A stretch of DNA of 64,000 bases from Closterium sp. NIES-65 (lineage: Eukaryota > Streptophyta > Zygnematophyceae > Desmidiales > Closteriaceae): assembly GCA_948144175.1 (NCBI GenBank), contig CANXME010000222.1:1320001-1384000 (forward strand). Reading direction: 5' to 3'. Position numbers and translations under genes: made by a program. Of this stretch, positions 20,862-32,518 are shown one piece after another. The notes under the pieces were generated by a model, which saw only the letters and a program-made list of their open reading frames with translations, was not told the DNA's origin and searched no databases. Positions within the stretch are counted from its first letter, which is position 1, and the number at the start of each line of letters is the position of its first letter.

Positions 20862-22647
20862 ATGAGGGGATGGGAGACACCCGTCTCCAGGCCAGGACGT
20901 ACCCGTATGGCTACTAAGAAGCTGACTGCAGGAGCTGATGTAGCAGAGCAGCAGCTTGGGACAGAGGAGGCATTGCTGATTCTACCGCATGGCTATGATC
21001 CGGATGAGAACGATGAACCTGCCTACTGGTTCTTTGCTCCTGCACCAGAGGAACCAGCTAGCATGGAGGAGGCATTAGCTGGACAAGATAGGGAGAAGTG
21101 GCTGGTTTCGATGGATGCTGAGTACCAGAGCCTGCTAAAGAATGGGACATGCGAGCTGGTGGTGCTGCCTGAAGGGAAGAAAGCTGTACAGTGCAAGTGG
21201 GTGCCAAGGATCAAGACGGATAACAAGGGACAGGTCACCATCTACAAGAGTAGGCTGGTGGCTAGGGGGTTTATGCAGAAGGAGAAGCGGGACTTCAATG
21301 AGACCTTTGTTCCCTTTGCAAAACCCCCTACCCTTCGTGTCTTGTTGGCAGATGCAACTGTAAGTGGGAAATTCATCATTCAGATGGATATATCAACGGC
21401 ATTCCTCAATGGGATTTTAGAGGAGGATGTGTACATGACGCAGCCGCCTGGGTATAAGGATGGTACGGGCAGGGTGTGCTAGCTGAAAAAGTCCATCTAC
21501 AGCTTGAAGCAGGCTGTACCAGAAGTTGGCAGCTGTTTTAGAGGAGATGGGATTCAGGACCAGCAGCTGTGATGAGAGCCTCTTTCTCAAGGAGGAGGGG
21601 GAGAAGCTGGTGCTGTTTCTGGTCTATGTGGACGACATTCTTCTCTTTAGCAACAGCATGAAGGAGATCCAGAAGGTGCAGCAGCAGCTGATGGATAACT
21701 TCAAGTGCAAGAACCTTGGGGAGGTAAAGTACTACCTCGAGATGCACGTGGAGAGGGATCTGGATCACAGGTGGTTGAAGCTGCACCAGGAGAAGTTCAT
21801 CAAGGAGAAGGGTGAGAAGTACGGGATTGAGAATGAGCGCAAGATTGCAACTCCCCTGCCAGCAGAATTCAAGCTTGTGAAAGCTGCAGATGATGAAGGG
21901 GTTGAAGCCGAGGAGCAGCAGCAATTTCAGTCCTTGGTGGGCAGCCTCTTGTATGCAGTAGTTCACACAAGGCCCGACATCTCTTTCTCGGTTGGGCAGC
22001 TGGCTAGGGTGGTGCAGAATCCATCAGAGGAGCAGGTGGATGCAGCTGAGCGTGTGGTGAAGTATCTGAACTCTCATCCAAGCATTGGTGTTTAATATTC
22101 CGCATCTGCACAGGTGAAGCAGAAAAGGGTTGAGGTGCTGAAAGAGAAGAAGGAGAGGCTTGGAGAAGGCAAGCTCTTTCTCACTTGCTTTATCGATGCT
22201 ACATGGGCCTCTGAGAAGGAGGATTCCTCATCTGTGGGAGGATACATCTGCGTAGTTGGGGGAGGACCGGTTAGTTGGAGGTCAAAGAAGCAGACGGAGA
22301 CAGCACTCTCTTCCGTGGAGTCAGAGTACATGGCAATGTTTCATGGGGTGAAGGAGGTGATTTGGCTGAGGAGCTTGTTAAAGGAGATTGGCCAGGAGCA
22401 GAAGGTTGCTACGCCGCTGATCTGTGATAGCAAGGGGGCTCTTGGAATGGCCAGCAACGCTGTGCTTCATGGGCTCAACAAGCACATGTGTATCAAGCGG
22501 CACTGGCTTAGTAAGGAGGTGAAGAGGGGGACGGTGAATCCGATCTACATCAAGACTCACCAGCAGCCAGCAAACTTCCTCACCAAGAGGCTTGCGGATA
22601 AGCCTCATTGGCGTTGTGTGCGCAGGAGTGGAATGAGCATGAACTAG
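20862..22647 (+). pseudogene. Copia B reverse transcriptase and RNase H region
   Basis: RT begins with EYQSLLKNGTCELVVLPEGK and KSRLVARGFMQKEKRDFNE, has IIQMDISTAFLNGILEEDVY (motif A), the catalytic box FLVYVDDILLFSNSM near 21625, and KYYLEMHVERD. RNase H has CFIDATWASEKEDSSSVGG and SSVESEYMAMFHGVKEVIWL. It ends near 22647, shortly before the polypurine tract. Confidence 0.9.
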
Positions 22648-22689
22648 TATGGAATGATGGGAATGCAGCCGGCAGGCTGAGGGGGGGAG

Positions 22690-23754
22690 CGTTGGGTGCA
22701 AATTCACATTGCACGACATCCTGCCGTCTGTCTGTACGAGTATGCGTGTGCGAATGCATTTAGGGATGAATAGAATGTTCGTATGTTTGTTTGCTTTCGC
22801 AATTTTCGCTTGAAGCATTTGCAGGTACTCGCGCATTGTGCGCTTTGGCACAACATTGTAGGCACTATGAACAGTACAAGCAGAATGGACGAGCTCGCAA
22901 ATGAACCCAAGATGGAAGCTTACGTGAATGCGCAGATTCAGTTCTATCCAACTCGAAATTGTACTGTTTTGTTTGGTTGACTATAGTGTAGCAGGGCAGG
23001 CACTATAGGGGTACAATTTAGGTGAAGGTTGGATGTTGTTTGTCTGTATCTGCATGGTACAGGGCCAGGGGAAACCAGCGGAACCAGCATTTGGCTGGTT
23101 GGGCAAAGACAAAACAGGTTCTGTTTTTAGGACCTGAACCTGGTTGTTGTTTTGCTAGGTTCGAAAAACAGAACCAGAGGTTGTTTTCCAACCTACCACC
23201 TGCTATTTTGTCCAGCCAGGTTGGTTCTGCAGCTTGGAATTATTTGGGATCATCCTTGGTTGTTCCCATTTTATTCCCAAGGTCCTTGCTAGCTAGAACT
23301 ATTTATTCCTACTCTGTTTGTACTTGGATTCAAGCGAATTCCTCCCTTTCTAGAATTTCGTTTCTACGCGGTGCGACGGCGAAATGCTACCCGAGTCAAC
23401 GCTAGTACGCTAGCACTCCAATGCTAGGCAAACGCTGTCCGAGCCATAACTTCGTAATGGCAGAACTTTTTGCGAGGCAACTTGGTTCATTTTAAAGCTC
23501 TTGAAGCGAGCTTCAATATAGGAAATTCTCAGCTTAATCAGATCGACGGTCTGCACGATACGCTGCGCGACGTTCAAGGTACTCTTGCTGTTTTGACTAA
23601 GTCCCTCTTAATCCCTCTCTCTACAAACTCGGACCCGAGGATAGGTGCTGGTCTTGTACCAGGCACCCAAGGACTCTTGGAGGTGACCCCGAGGAGAGGT
23701 TTTATGTTTGATTGAGTGTTAATAGTTTGAGTTTATTAGGCCCTTACACCAACA
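22690..23754 (+). repeat. 3' LTR of copia B (1,065 bp)
   Basis: It starts (C/T)GTTGGGTGCAAATTCAC after the polypurine tract and ends GGCCCTTACACCAACA. It is the reverse orientation of the A-type LTR, about 90% alike by eye. Confidence 0.9.
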
Positions 23755-23871
23755 AAGATTAGATGAAGCGGCTCAACCCCGAAATCGATTGGGTCAACAG
23801 GAAGGTGTGCATCTACAACAACGGGAAGTGAGCTACGAAGCTGGACGGACACAGGGGAGCACGAGTGCGTA

Positions 23872-24690
23872 GTGGTGTACTTAGATGACATACTTATCTA
23901 CTCCAGAAACATGAAGGAGCACGTGGAGCATCTGCGGAAGGTGTTCGAGATCTTGCAGAAAAATAAGTTATACATGAAGCTGTCGAAGAGCGACTTCGCA
24001 CTGAAGAATGTGCAGTTTCTCCAGCACATGGTGAGTGCCGATGGCGTATACGTGGACCCGTGGAAGATCGAAGCCGTCAAGAAGTGGAAAGTTCCGGAGA
24101 ACGTGAAGAAGTTGCAGCAGTTTCTAGGCTTTGCCAACTACTACAACAGCTTCGTGCCACAATTCGCTATGATAATAGCACTACTGACCGACCTACTGAA
24201 GAAGGATACGCCCTTCAAGTAAGATACTTCTCATCAACAAGCCATGGAACAGCTCCAGACAGCACTGACCACAGCGCCAGTACTCATCCTACCGGATCCA
24301 GACAAAGATAATGTAGTTGAAGCAGACGCTAGTGACCAAGCAGTCTGAACAGTACCGATGCAGGATCACGGACACGGTTTACAGCCTATCGCCTATCTCA
24401 ATAAAAAGCTACACGGAGCAGAACTTAACTATCACATTCACGACAAGGAAGCCTTAGCCATAGTCGTAGCCTTCAAGGCGCGGAGGTGTTACATAGAGGG
24501 AGCCAAAACTACAGTGTATACCGACAACTGCAGTCTCAAATACCTGAAGTCGCAGTCGACGCTTTCACGATGACATGTGCGGTGGGTGGACTTCTTGGAG
24601 ACCCACTTCCACTACGACATCGTCTACAAACCCGGGCTAAACAACAAAGTTGACGTGTTGAGCCACCCCGGTCATGTAGCAGGCTTTCAG
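23872..24690 (+). pseudogene. Gypsy C reverse transcriptase and RNase H region
   Basis: The RT catalytic box is VYLDDILIYSRNMKEHVEHL at 23872. QQFLGFANYYNSFVPQFAMI follows, and then the RNase H segment HDKEALAIVVAFKARRCYIE with TVYTDNCSLKYLKSQ. WVDFLETHFHYDIVYKPGLN marks the RNase H to integrase transition, typical of Ty3/gypsy. Confidence 0.88.
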
Positions 24691-24699
24691 CTGGACATG

Positions 24700-26145
24700 A
24701 TGAACCCTCAGCTCAAGGGTCTATTCCAACATAGTTACTCCGTGTACGCTGAGATAACAACGGCACAGAAACAGAAGCTGTTACAGTGGGAGAAAGATTT
24801 AGCGGTTTGGAAAGGATCAGGAAAGATTTGGGTACCGAATTACGCCCTGCTACGGCGGATTCTACTGGAGGAGATTCACAACGTACCATACGCGGGACAT
24901 TTCGGGAGCAACAAGGTGTTGGCAGGGATATAAAGTATTATTACTGGCCCGGGATGGCAGCAGACGTGCAGCAATTTGTCACCTTATGCAACACCTTTCA
25001 GTGGATGAAGAGTAGCAAGCAGAAAAAAACAGGGTTACTTCAGCCTCTACCAGTACCGGAGCAGCCATGGCAGGTCGTTAGCCTCGACTTCATCACAAGA
25101 CTTCCCACGACCGCACGGGGACATGATTCCATCCTCATACTGATCGATAAGTTATCAAAAATGGGTCAGTTCATTCCGACCAACGCCACAGCTACAGCTG
25201 AAGCAACTGCTCGCCTCTTCTTCGACCGCATCATCACCATCCACGGCATCCCCGCTACACTCATCTCAGACAGAGACCCCGAATTCAGGAGTAAGTTCTG
25301 GAAGGAGCTCATAGGACTGTTGGGGTCTAAGCTTGTAATGTCTTCACCAAACCATCCCCAGACCGACGGACAGATGGAGCGACTCAACCAGGTGGTTGAA
25401 TAGTTACTGCGCACAGCTTGCAAAGACGATATCAGCCACTGGGACATACAGTTACCGACCCTAGAGTTCGCATACAACAAGGCATCACATGCGGCCACAG
25501 GAAAAACTCCTTTCTTCCTGTGTTATGGACGGAAACCACACACCCCACAGCAGCCAACCACACTGGCACACGTCCAGGCCGCCCACGACTTTGTGACCAA
25601 CATGCAGCAGCTATGGGAGAAGACTCAACAGCGTCTTACCACGATGCAGAACTCTTAGAAGCAGTATGCCGATCGCCAGTGACGTGATTACTCAGTAGCA
25701 GTCGGAAATCAGGTGCTTCTCGAGACGAGCAACTTGAACCTGTCTTACCTACCATCCAAGCTCCGGCCTCGCTTCTGTAGTCCATTTCTCGTGGAGGCAC
25801 AGGCGACACCCGTTACATTCTGTTTGCGCTTACTAGATACGTAGAAGTTTCACAACGCTTTCCATGCTTTCTACTGAAACCCTACAAGGACCCCAACCAA
25901 CAGTTCCAGGGACGGCAGCTACCGCCACCTCCACCTGTTCTCATACAGGATGAACCCGAGTACAAAGTGGAGTGTGTTCTCAGTCATCGGCAGCGCGGCG
26001 GCAAACCCTCGAGTTCCTGATACGCTGAAAGGGATACGACCCCATTGAAAACAGATGGGTTGTAGAAGCAGATATGTGCAACGCACGCCGTGCTCTCAAG
26101 GACTATTTTGTTAAGCAAGGTGTATCTCACGCCACCCAGCTTTGA
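24700..26145 (+). pseudogene. Gypsy C integrase and chromodomain-like tail
   Basis: The H2C2 zinc module region (HFGSNKVL, then TLCNTFQWMKSSKQKK) precedes the core with VVSLDFITRLPTTARGHDSI, LISDRDPEFRSKFWKEL and NHPQTDGQMERLNQVVE. Near 25960-26050 the reading EYKVECVLSHRQRGG and a following W-K-G-Y-D-P-like stretch suggest the remains of a chromodomain. Confidence 0.82.
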
Positions 26146-26155
26146 GGGGGGAACG

Positions 26156-26667
26156 TGTGAGAGTATGACGGCTTATGCCAGCTATGATTGCTTTCCTTTA
26201 CTTCATAGGTTTATTTTATGCATGCATGAATTGCTTGATTTCATAGGCTAGGTGCTTTCCTATATTTTATTATAGTTATAGCACCGAGCTAGGTTGCGTA
26301 CACCGAATTCTGGGCTTTTCGGTTACCACCAAAATGCCTTCTACCGAATTTGGGAAGGATCTGTTCGGGACGCTTCGCGACCCTCTGAACCTTCGCGTAA
26401 CACCTGGTTACTGGGCCTTGTATCGAGCCTATATATAGCCTCGTGTTGTACCCAGGTGATCATTCAATTCAGACTCTCTTTTCTGAGCTTGAGCCTAGAT
26501 CCTCACGAAGATGCTCTTGTTATTTTGAATAAGTCATTATTGTCTCACTCGGACCCGAGGATAGGGACTGGTCTTGTACCACGCACCCAAGGAACTTTGG
26601 AGGTGATTTCGAGGAGAAGTTTTATATTTGATCAAGTCTTAGTAGCTTTAGTTTATCAGGTTGTTAC
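26156..26667 (+). repeat. 3' LTR of gypsy C, with a copia-like terminal part
   Basis: It begins TGTGAGAGTATGACGGC after the polypurine tract TGAGGGGGGAACG (26143-26155). A TATATATAG box lies near 26430. From about 26512 to 26667 it resembles the last 160 bp of the copia A/B LTR, sharing ACTCGGACCCGAGGATAGG, GGTCTTGTACCA and GCACCCAAGGA in the same order. The end next to copia D is uncertain by a few bases. Confidence 0.75.
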
Positions 26668-27414
26668 TGTTGTTCAGGATCCGTCACTTTGAGAACTTAC
26701 GAAGAACCCATTTCTCAACTAAACGCAAAACCGCTCAGTAAGAAGTTGCACCTTAGTCTTAGCTTCCATCTCCAAGTTAAATCAGTCGTTAAGATGGTCT
26801 ATAGAGTGAGACCCAAGTAAAAATGTCCAGCAGCCACATGACTAGAGTGGTGGAAGAAGTACAAACATTAGGGCATAGAAAGTTGGAGTTGGGAATCCCA
26901 AGAGAACCATGAGAGGGAAGGGGTTCTCCAAGAGCTAGGAAAGGATGGTAGGAACCTTCCTAGCAGCAAGGATGCAACCCTCATTATGAGGTCTTTGAGA
27001 TGTCATATGCAAAATCCAATCTAGGTATTGCAACATTTGCAACCCATGCTAGAAACTTCTAGCCACCCCAATCCAATTGTCAAGGTTACCTTCCCTAACC
27101 ACCCAACCAAAGATCCCTTTATTGTCATGTCCAAGTAATCACCCAAATTAGATATAACCCCAAAAGGTAATAAGAAATCCAAGTCATGCAACTAGGGCGA
27201 TCTTGGTCGGAATAAGACGATCTTGGTATCGTTCGAAAGCTCTGGATTTCTCCTGTATGATCAAGCGTTTAGACTTGGAGAAAAACACAGAGATTATAAT
27301 ATCGAACAGCCATGCACAATGATATATGCTCATGCAAACAATGCACGCATGAATAGCACAAGCACTCGGCAGGACGTTAGGATGACATGCACTCAGAATG
27401 ACGTGCATCCAACA
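26668..27414 (-). repeat. 3' LTR of copia D (747 bp)
   Basis: On the plus strand it runs from TGTTGTTCAGGATCCG to GTGCATCCAACA and matches 31760-32518 along its length. Confidence 0.93.
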
Positions 27415-27655
27415 AACTCCCCCTCAGACTAACGGACTGCATGTACACATACTCGCACACATGCATACTCTCATGCACACAATCACACATGCATTTATGA
27501 CACTTCTGCCCACACTAGTGCAATGCCATGCTACACATCTTAGCACACTTCCAATGTGCGCTCTTGGGAAGCCTCATAGTGAGAAAATCTGATGCCTGCT
27601 TGCTAGCCTTCACATAGTGAAGCTCAGCAATCCCCTCTTTCACCATCTGCCCCAC

Positions 27656-29022
27656 CTAGTGCGACTTAATCTTCATATGCTTGTTCAGCCCATTCAGGAT
27701 AGGATTATTGGCCATGCCAATAGCAGCCTCGCTGTCGGAGAAAAGTGGTGTAGGTCCCTTCTGTTCAGCTCCCATGTCCTCCAACAGCTTCCTCAGGAGC
27801 ACGATCTCCTTGATGGCATGGTACATCGCCATGTACTCTGCCTCTCCGGAAGACTGAGGAATCTCACTGTGCTTCTTGGACCTCCACCTCACTGGTCCGA
27901 CTCCGACCATGCACACAAAGCCGCCAACTGATGACTGATTTTCCTCCCCTAAGGCCCATGTAGCGTCGGTGAAGCACGACAGCTTCAAGGTACCAGGCAT
28001 GACCCCATCTGCTCCAATCTGTTTCAGCTGGCCACCAGCTGAAAACTGAACACCAGCAGATGCCGTTGATCCGAGGTAGCGCACCAAGCGCTTTGCCACC
28101 TCCATCTGCTCCTCAATAGGCCGCTGCACAACTTTGGCCAGCTGCCCTACTCCGAATGAAGCATCAGGTCGCGTATGCACAGCTGCATATATCACACTCC
28201 AAATGAGTGACTGGTACTCATTCTGCTGCTCATCCTCGAATACATCAACATACTCAGCTGCCTTCTTCAGTTTGAAGCCCGCAGTGTCATCACAGTGCGA
28301 CCCCCAGTCACACCATACCGCTCCATTACACCATAGATGTAGTGTGAGTGATGCACGTTTAGCTACCTCCTCTCAACATCCCTCTCAATCTGCAGTCCCA
28401 AGTAGTAGTGGACATCCCCCCAGCATCTTGCACTTGAAGTCGTCCATCAGCAGCTTCTGTGTCAATCTGCTCCATGGAAGGTGAGAACAGTATGTCGTCG
28501 ACATACACCAGTAGCAAGAGCAACTGCTCCCCCTCCCCAAGCAAAAACAAGCTGTGATCCGCTTGAAGCCTCCACCCAGCAGCTGCTAATCGGCCGTCGC
28601 CCCTCGGATAACTCAACAAGCTCCCAAGTCCCATTATCAATGAGACTGTTGAACTCCACATCCATAGCAGCCTTCCATTCCTACTTATGGGGTCCACTCA
28701 GTGCCTCCTCCACTGTGGCTGGTTCTCTAGGCAAGGGTGTGAAGAAACAAAACGCCATCTCCTCATCCTCTCCCTCATCCGCCTGAACCGCCATGGCACC
28801 TTGCTTGGGTCCTCCCAAACGGCAATTCTTTAGCCCTCTTATTGCGGGTTGCAATCTGCTGCCCATTTGGTGAAGCTCCTCTCTGCACACTCCTCTTGGT
28901 GACCTTGGCGGTTGCAGCAGGCTCGGGCTGAGATGGTGAGTCCATACGTGCCGACTCATCCTCCAACCCCTGCTCCGCAGCAGGACCAGCACCTTGCTGC
29001 TCACCACCGCCACTATGGTCAC
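27656..29022 (-). pseudogene. Copia D reverse transcriptase and RNase H region
   Basis: The RNase H part has FTDATWALGEENQSSVGGFV and SSGEAEYMAMYHAIKEIVLL, followed by DSEAAIGMANNPILNGLNKH. The preceding RT carries LLLVYVDDILFSPSMEQID and MDVEFNSLIDNGTWELVELS. The linker before it holds the E-x-x-x-GP-type PATVEEALSGPHK. Confidence 0.85.
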
Positions 29023-29025
29023 TGG

Positions 29026-30146
29026 TCAGCTCCGACCCAGGGAGTTCCTCAAGGTACAGCGGAACCTCCTCCGCTGCAGACCGCTCAATCTCATGCAGAC
29101 GCAAGCCAATCTGCACCCGCTGCTGCTGCTGCCAGTCCTTGTACAGACGTCCCCCACAAACTTGACGTCACGGTTGACCAGCGTCCTCTTGTTCTTAGGG
29201 TCCCACATCAGTCACCCCTTCGCGTCAGGAGCCATCCCAAGATGGACAGCCCACACAGCAGCAACTTCCAACTTGTGCATCTGCTCCTTAGGCACCATCA
29301 CAAGCCCCATGCAGCCCCACATCCGCAGCATATCAATGAATGGTTTCTTCCCAAGCCAAAGCTCCTACGGCACTCAATGCTTGTCGCCAACATGCGTCAA
29401 GACCCTGTTCTTGACCGTAATGACATGGCAAACGGCGTCAGGCCAGAACTTGTAGGGCATCCCGGCAGCCCCCAACCGAGTCTTAGCCGCCTCGCCAGTG
29501 GTCCGGTTGGCGCGCTCAGCAATGCCGTTCTGCTGCGGTGTTCCAGGGCAGATCAGCTGGTGCTGAATGTCATTCCACGGTCGCTCCTCAGCACCTTTAC
29601 TAGCCGCATTGCTTGCCGGTCCACCATCGGCAACCAATCCTCCCTGATTGCCGCTGCAGCATCACTCTTCTTGGACAAGGGACGAACCCATGTGAATCTG
29701 CTACATTCGTCCACCATGGTGAGGAAGTATAGCACTCCCCCAGTCCCCTCCGTCCTCATAGGACCCATCAGGTCCATGTGCACCACCTCCAATGGTGCCT
29801 TGGCTGATCCCTCCGCACGTGGAAACGGGAACCGCGCAAACTTGTTTTGCATGCACGCCTCGCAGCTGCCATAGTGAGCGCCATCTCCTTGCAGTTGCAG
29901 CACATGCATACACTTCTTATTGTGCATCACCTCCAATGTAGAAACAGCCACGTGTGCGAGTCGCCGATGCCAAGTCTCCCAATCCGCTTGGCCCGAGGTA
30001 GCCGACGTATTCACCGCTGCGCTTCCTCCAATCAGCTCCTCTCCTTGCACACCTTGCTGCTCCTCCTCGGTGACACTCTCCTCCATAGATGCCCTCGCTG
30101 CCGCCTTGCCCGATTTCCACCAGGGGAGGACCGAGATCTGCCACAT
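29026..30146 (-). pseudogene. Copia D integrase region
   Basis: The zinc-binding part ADWETWHRRLAHVAVSTLEV with YGSCEACMQNKFARFPF is followed by the core MDLMGPMRTEGTGGVLYFLT and CPGTPQQNGIAERANRTTGE. The D, D and E context of copia integrase is recognisable. Confidence 0.87.
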
Positions 30147-30167
30147 ACGCTTGTAGAGATCCCTTTT

Positions 30168-31380
30168 CTACTGCAGGTCCCAAATCAGCCGCTCATCGTT
30201 GTAGGCACGATAGCGCTCCGAGCCAATCGTCTCGGTGTTCACACCCGCATCTCCCAACCAGAAATCAAGTTCGCGAACAAGTCCGGCACCCACAGTACAT
30301 TCTTCAGCCCCACGAGCTCTCCATCCGCTCCCATAAACTTGGCGCATCCAATGCCCATGACCTTGGCCTTGGCGCCCGTAGCGGATGCGCCCGTAGCGGA
30401 TGTGATCGAGAAGGTCCGCACGAGTCATATGCAAGGAGCTTCCTGAGTCAATCACCCAATGGATGAAGGGGTGTAGGAGAACCTAGCAGCCATAGCAAGG
30501 TCAGTTGCGCCTTCGTTCATGAAGAAGAAGAACCCGGCCTTCCGCTCCTCAGATTTGCCGCCTTTCTCCTCATCCTTCTCCTCTCCACTAGCTCCCATGA
30601 CCCCCCCACTCCTCGTGCCACCACGCTGGTTGGTTGATGAAGGCGGGGTCCAATCCTTGGGTCGTTTGTAGTACTTCCGCCAACGATGTCCGCGCTTCTT
30701 GCACTAGAAGCACACATCCACATGACCCCCGCCGCCATCCTCCTTAGGGATTTTTGCCCTTCCACTTCTTCTTGAAGCCACTCTTTCCACCTCTAACTCT
30801 ATAGCCAGCCCCCTCATCCGAGCGCTCCACACTCCGGCGCCGCAAGTCCTCCTCAAGAATGCGTGCCCGGATGCAATCCACACTCCACTGGGGCTGTTGG
30901 AAGTTGAGGTCGATCGCAAGGGCAGACCACGACTCCGGCAGCCGTATCACGATTTCCACGCACTGCACGAGCTCCAGGTACACCACACCGCCGCCTTAAA
31001 GCTTCGTGAACATGTCCCGCATCTCATCCAATACCGGTTGCATCGGCTCTCCATCAACAAACTTGATGTCGTGCAGCCGCCGCGCGAGTAGCCCGATGCC
31101 AGTAGCATGTGTCGGTGAGTGCACATCCAGAAGCTTCCTCCAAGCCTTGGGGCCACACTCTGGATCACCCAAGAGGTCCCTGATGTGGTCGAGTTGTCGT
31201 CCTCAACCGCTTCATCCATGCTCCTTTCAGCTCCGCGACCTCCAGTATCTTCTCCTTCCCCTCCACCAGATCCAATAGTTTGTATTGGGTATACATCAGC
31301 CTCATGCGGAAGCTCCAGTGCTCGTAGTCCTCCTCCATGAACTTCTCAATAAAGAACGCATTCACAGGATCCACGTTTGT
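30168..31380 (-). pseudogene. Copia D gag and protease region
   Basis: Gag starts near 31374 (MDPVNAFFIEKFMEEDYEHW) and continues through helices with FRMRLMYTQYKLLDLVEGKE. A basic stretch and a CCHC-like zinc-knuckle region lie near 30700, and the protease motif MIDSGSSLHMTRADLLDHI is at about 30455. Confidence 0.8.
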
Positions 31381-31759
31381 TGGAGATGGTGTAGTAAATG
31401 TAGGTAGTACGAGTTGGCTGATGGGTGAGTCCCCACTCCACCACCAGCAGCTCCTCCCTGCTCTTCAGCCTCTCTACCTCTATCCATCTCACCACTAGCA
31501 CCACTGGAGTCCGTTCCAGTCATATTGAGGCCTTATGAATGGTGGAAACTTGAGAAATCGTTTGGAGAGAATTCTGCCAGAAATTTCGACTTCACGAAAA
31601 ACGCCGTCGCGGATTGGATACGTCAAATTAGAACGCGGATCGACCAACAATCAAAATTTCGCGAGCAGGGCTACTCAAAACTGGTCTCACTCGTCAACAT
31701 TGGTTGAGAATTCACGACGATTCGTTGTCTCAAAGTCGACTACCCGCTCTGATACCACT

Positions 31760-32518
31760 TGTTGTTCAGGATCCGTCACTTTGAGAACTTACGGAGAACC
31801 CATTTCTCAACTAAACGCAAAACCGCTTGGTAGGAAGTTGCGCCTTAGTCTTAGCTTCCATCTCCAAGTTAAATCAGTCGTTAAGATGGTCTATAGAGTG
31901 AGACCCAAGTAAAAACGTCCAGCAGCCGCATGACTAGAATGGTGGAGGAAGTACAAACATTAGGGCATAGAAAGTTGGAGTTGGGAATTCCAAGAGAGCC
32001 ATGAGAGGGAAGGGGTTCTCCAAGAGCTAAGGAAGGATGGTAAGAACCTTCCTAGCAGCAATGATGCAACCCTCATCATGAGATCCTTGAGATGTCACAT
32101 GCAAAATCCAATCTAGTTAGATTTTGCCTACGTGTTGCAACATTTGCAACCATGCTAGAAACTTCTAGCCACCCCGATCCAAATGTCAAGATTGCCTTCT
32201 CTTACCATCCAACCCAAGATCCCTTTATAGTCATGTCCAAATAATCACCCAAATTAGATATAACCCTAAAAGGTAATAAGAAATCCAAGTCTTGGAACTT
32301 AGGCGATCTTGGTCGGAATAAGGCGATCTTGGTATCGTTGGAAAACTCTGGATTTCTCTTGTATGATCAAGCATTTAGACTTGGAGAACACAGAGATGAT
32401 AATGTCCAACAGCCATGCACACTGACATATGGTCATGCAAACAATGCACGCATGAATAGCACAAGCACTTGGCGAGGACGTTAGGATGACATGCACTGAG
32501 AATAACGTGCATCCAACA
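31760..32518 (-). repeat. 5' LTR of copia D (759 bp)
   Basis: It has the same ends as the 3' LTR. On the minus strand it is followed by AG and the primer-binding site TGGTATCAGAGC. Confidence 0.93.

Larger units (their letters stand above)
18681..23754 (+). mobile_element. Ty1/copia element B (broken, 3' part with LTR)
   Basis: The plus-strand copy of the same family as A runs from inside gag through protease, integrase, RT and RNase H to the polypurine tract (TGAGGGGGGGAG, 22678-22689) and 3' LTR. Its start is directly joined to the LTR of A, and its own 5' LTR is not seen here. Several breaks. Confidence 0.92.
23755..26667 (+). mobile_element. Ty3/gypsy element C (broken)
   Basis: The plus-strand order is RT, RNase H, integrase, chromodomain-like tail, polypurine tract and LTR. 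Gag and protease are essentially absent, and there is no 5' LTR. It adjoins the LTR of copia B on the left and the LTR of copia D on the right. Numerous breaks, so probably older than its neighbours. Confidence 0.88.
26668..32518 (-). mobile_element. Ty1/copia element D (two LTRs, broken)
   Basis: Both LTRs, a primer site (31746-31757) and a polypurine tract (27415-27427, CTGAGGGGGAGTT on the minus strand) are present. The minus-strand order is gag, protease, integrase, RT, RNase H. This family differs from A/B in LTR and protein sequence. The five bases outside the two LTRs (GTTAC and CTTCC) do not match, so no target duplication is visible. The LTRs differ by roughly one base in twenty by eye, mostly transitions, which suggests moderate age. 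Several breaks in the coding region. Confidence 0.92.

Noticed and set aside
22378-22851. Repeated 150-residue frames antisense to RNase H and the LTR (also near 45643 and 47444)
   Set aside because: They follow the conserved LTR/RNase H sequence on the opposite strand. They recur only because the element recurs.
18681-23759. AAGAT following both the LTR at 18680 and the LTR at 23754, as a possible target duplication
   Set aside because: At 18681 the bases are native copia gag codons shared with other copies, and the two LTRs have opposite orientation and belong to different elements, so the match is probably chance.
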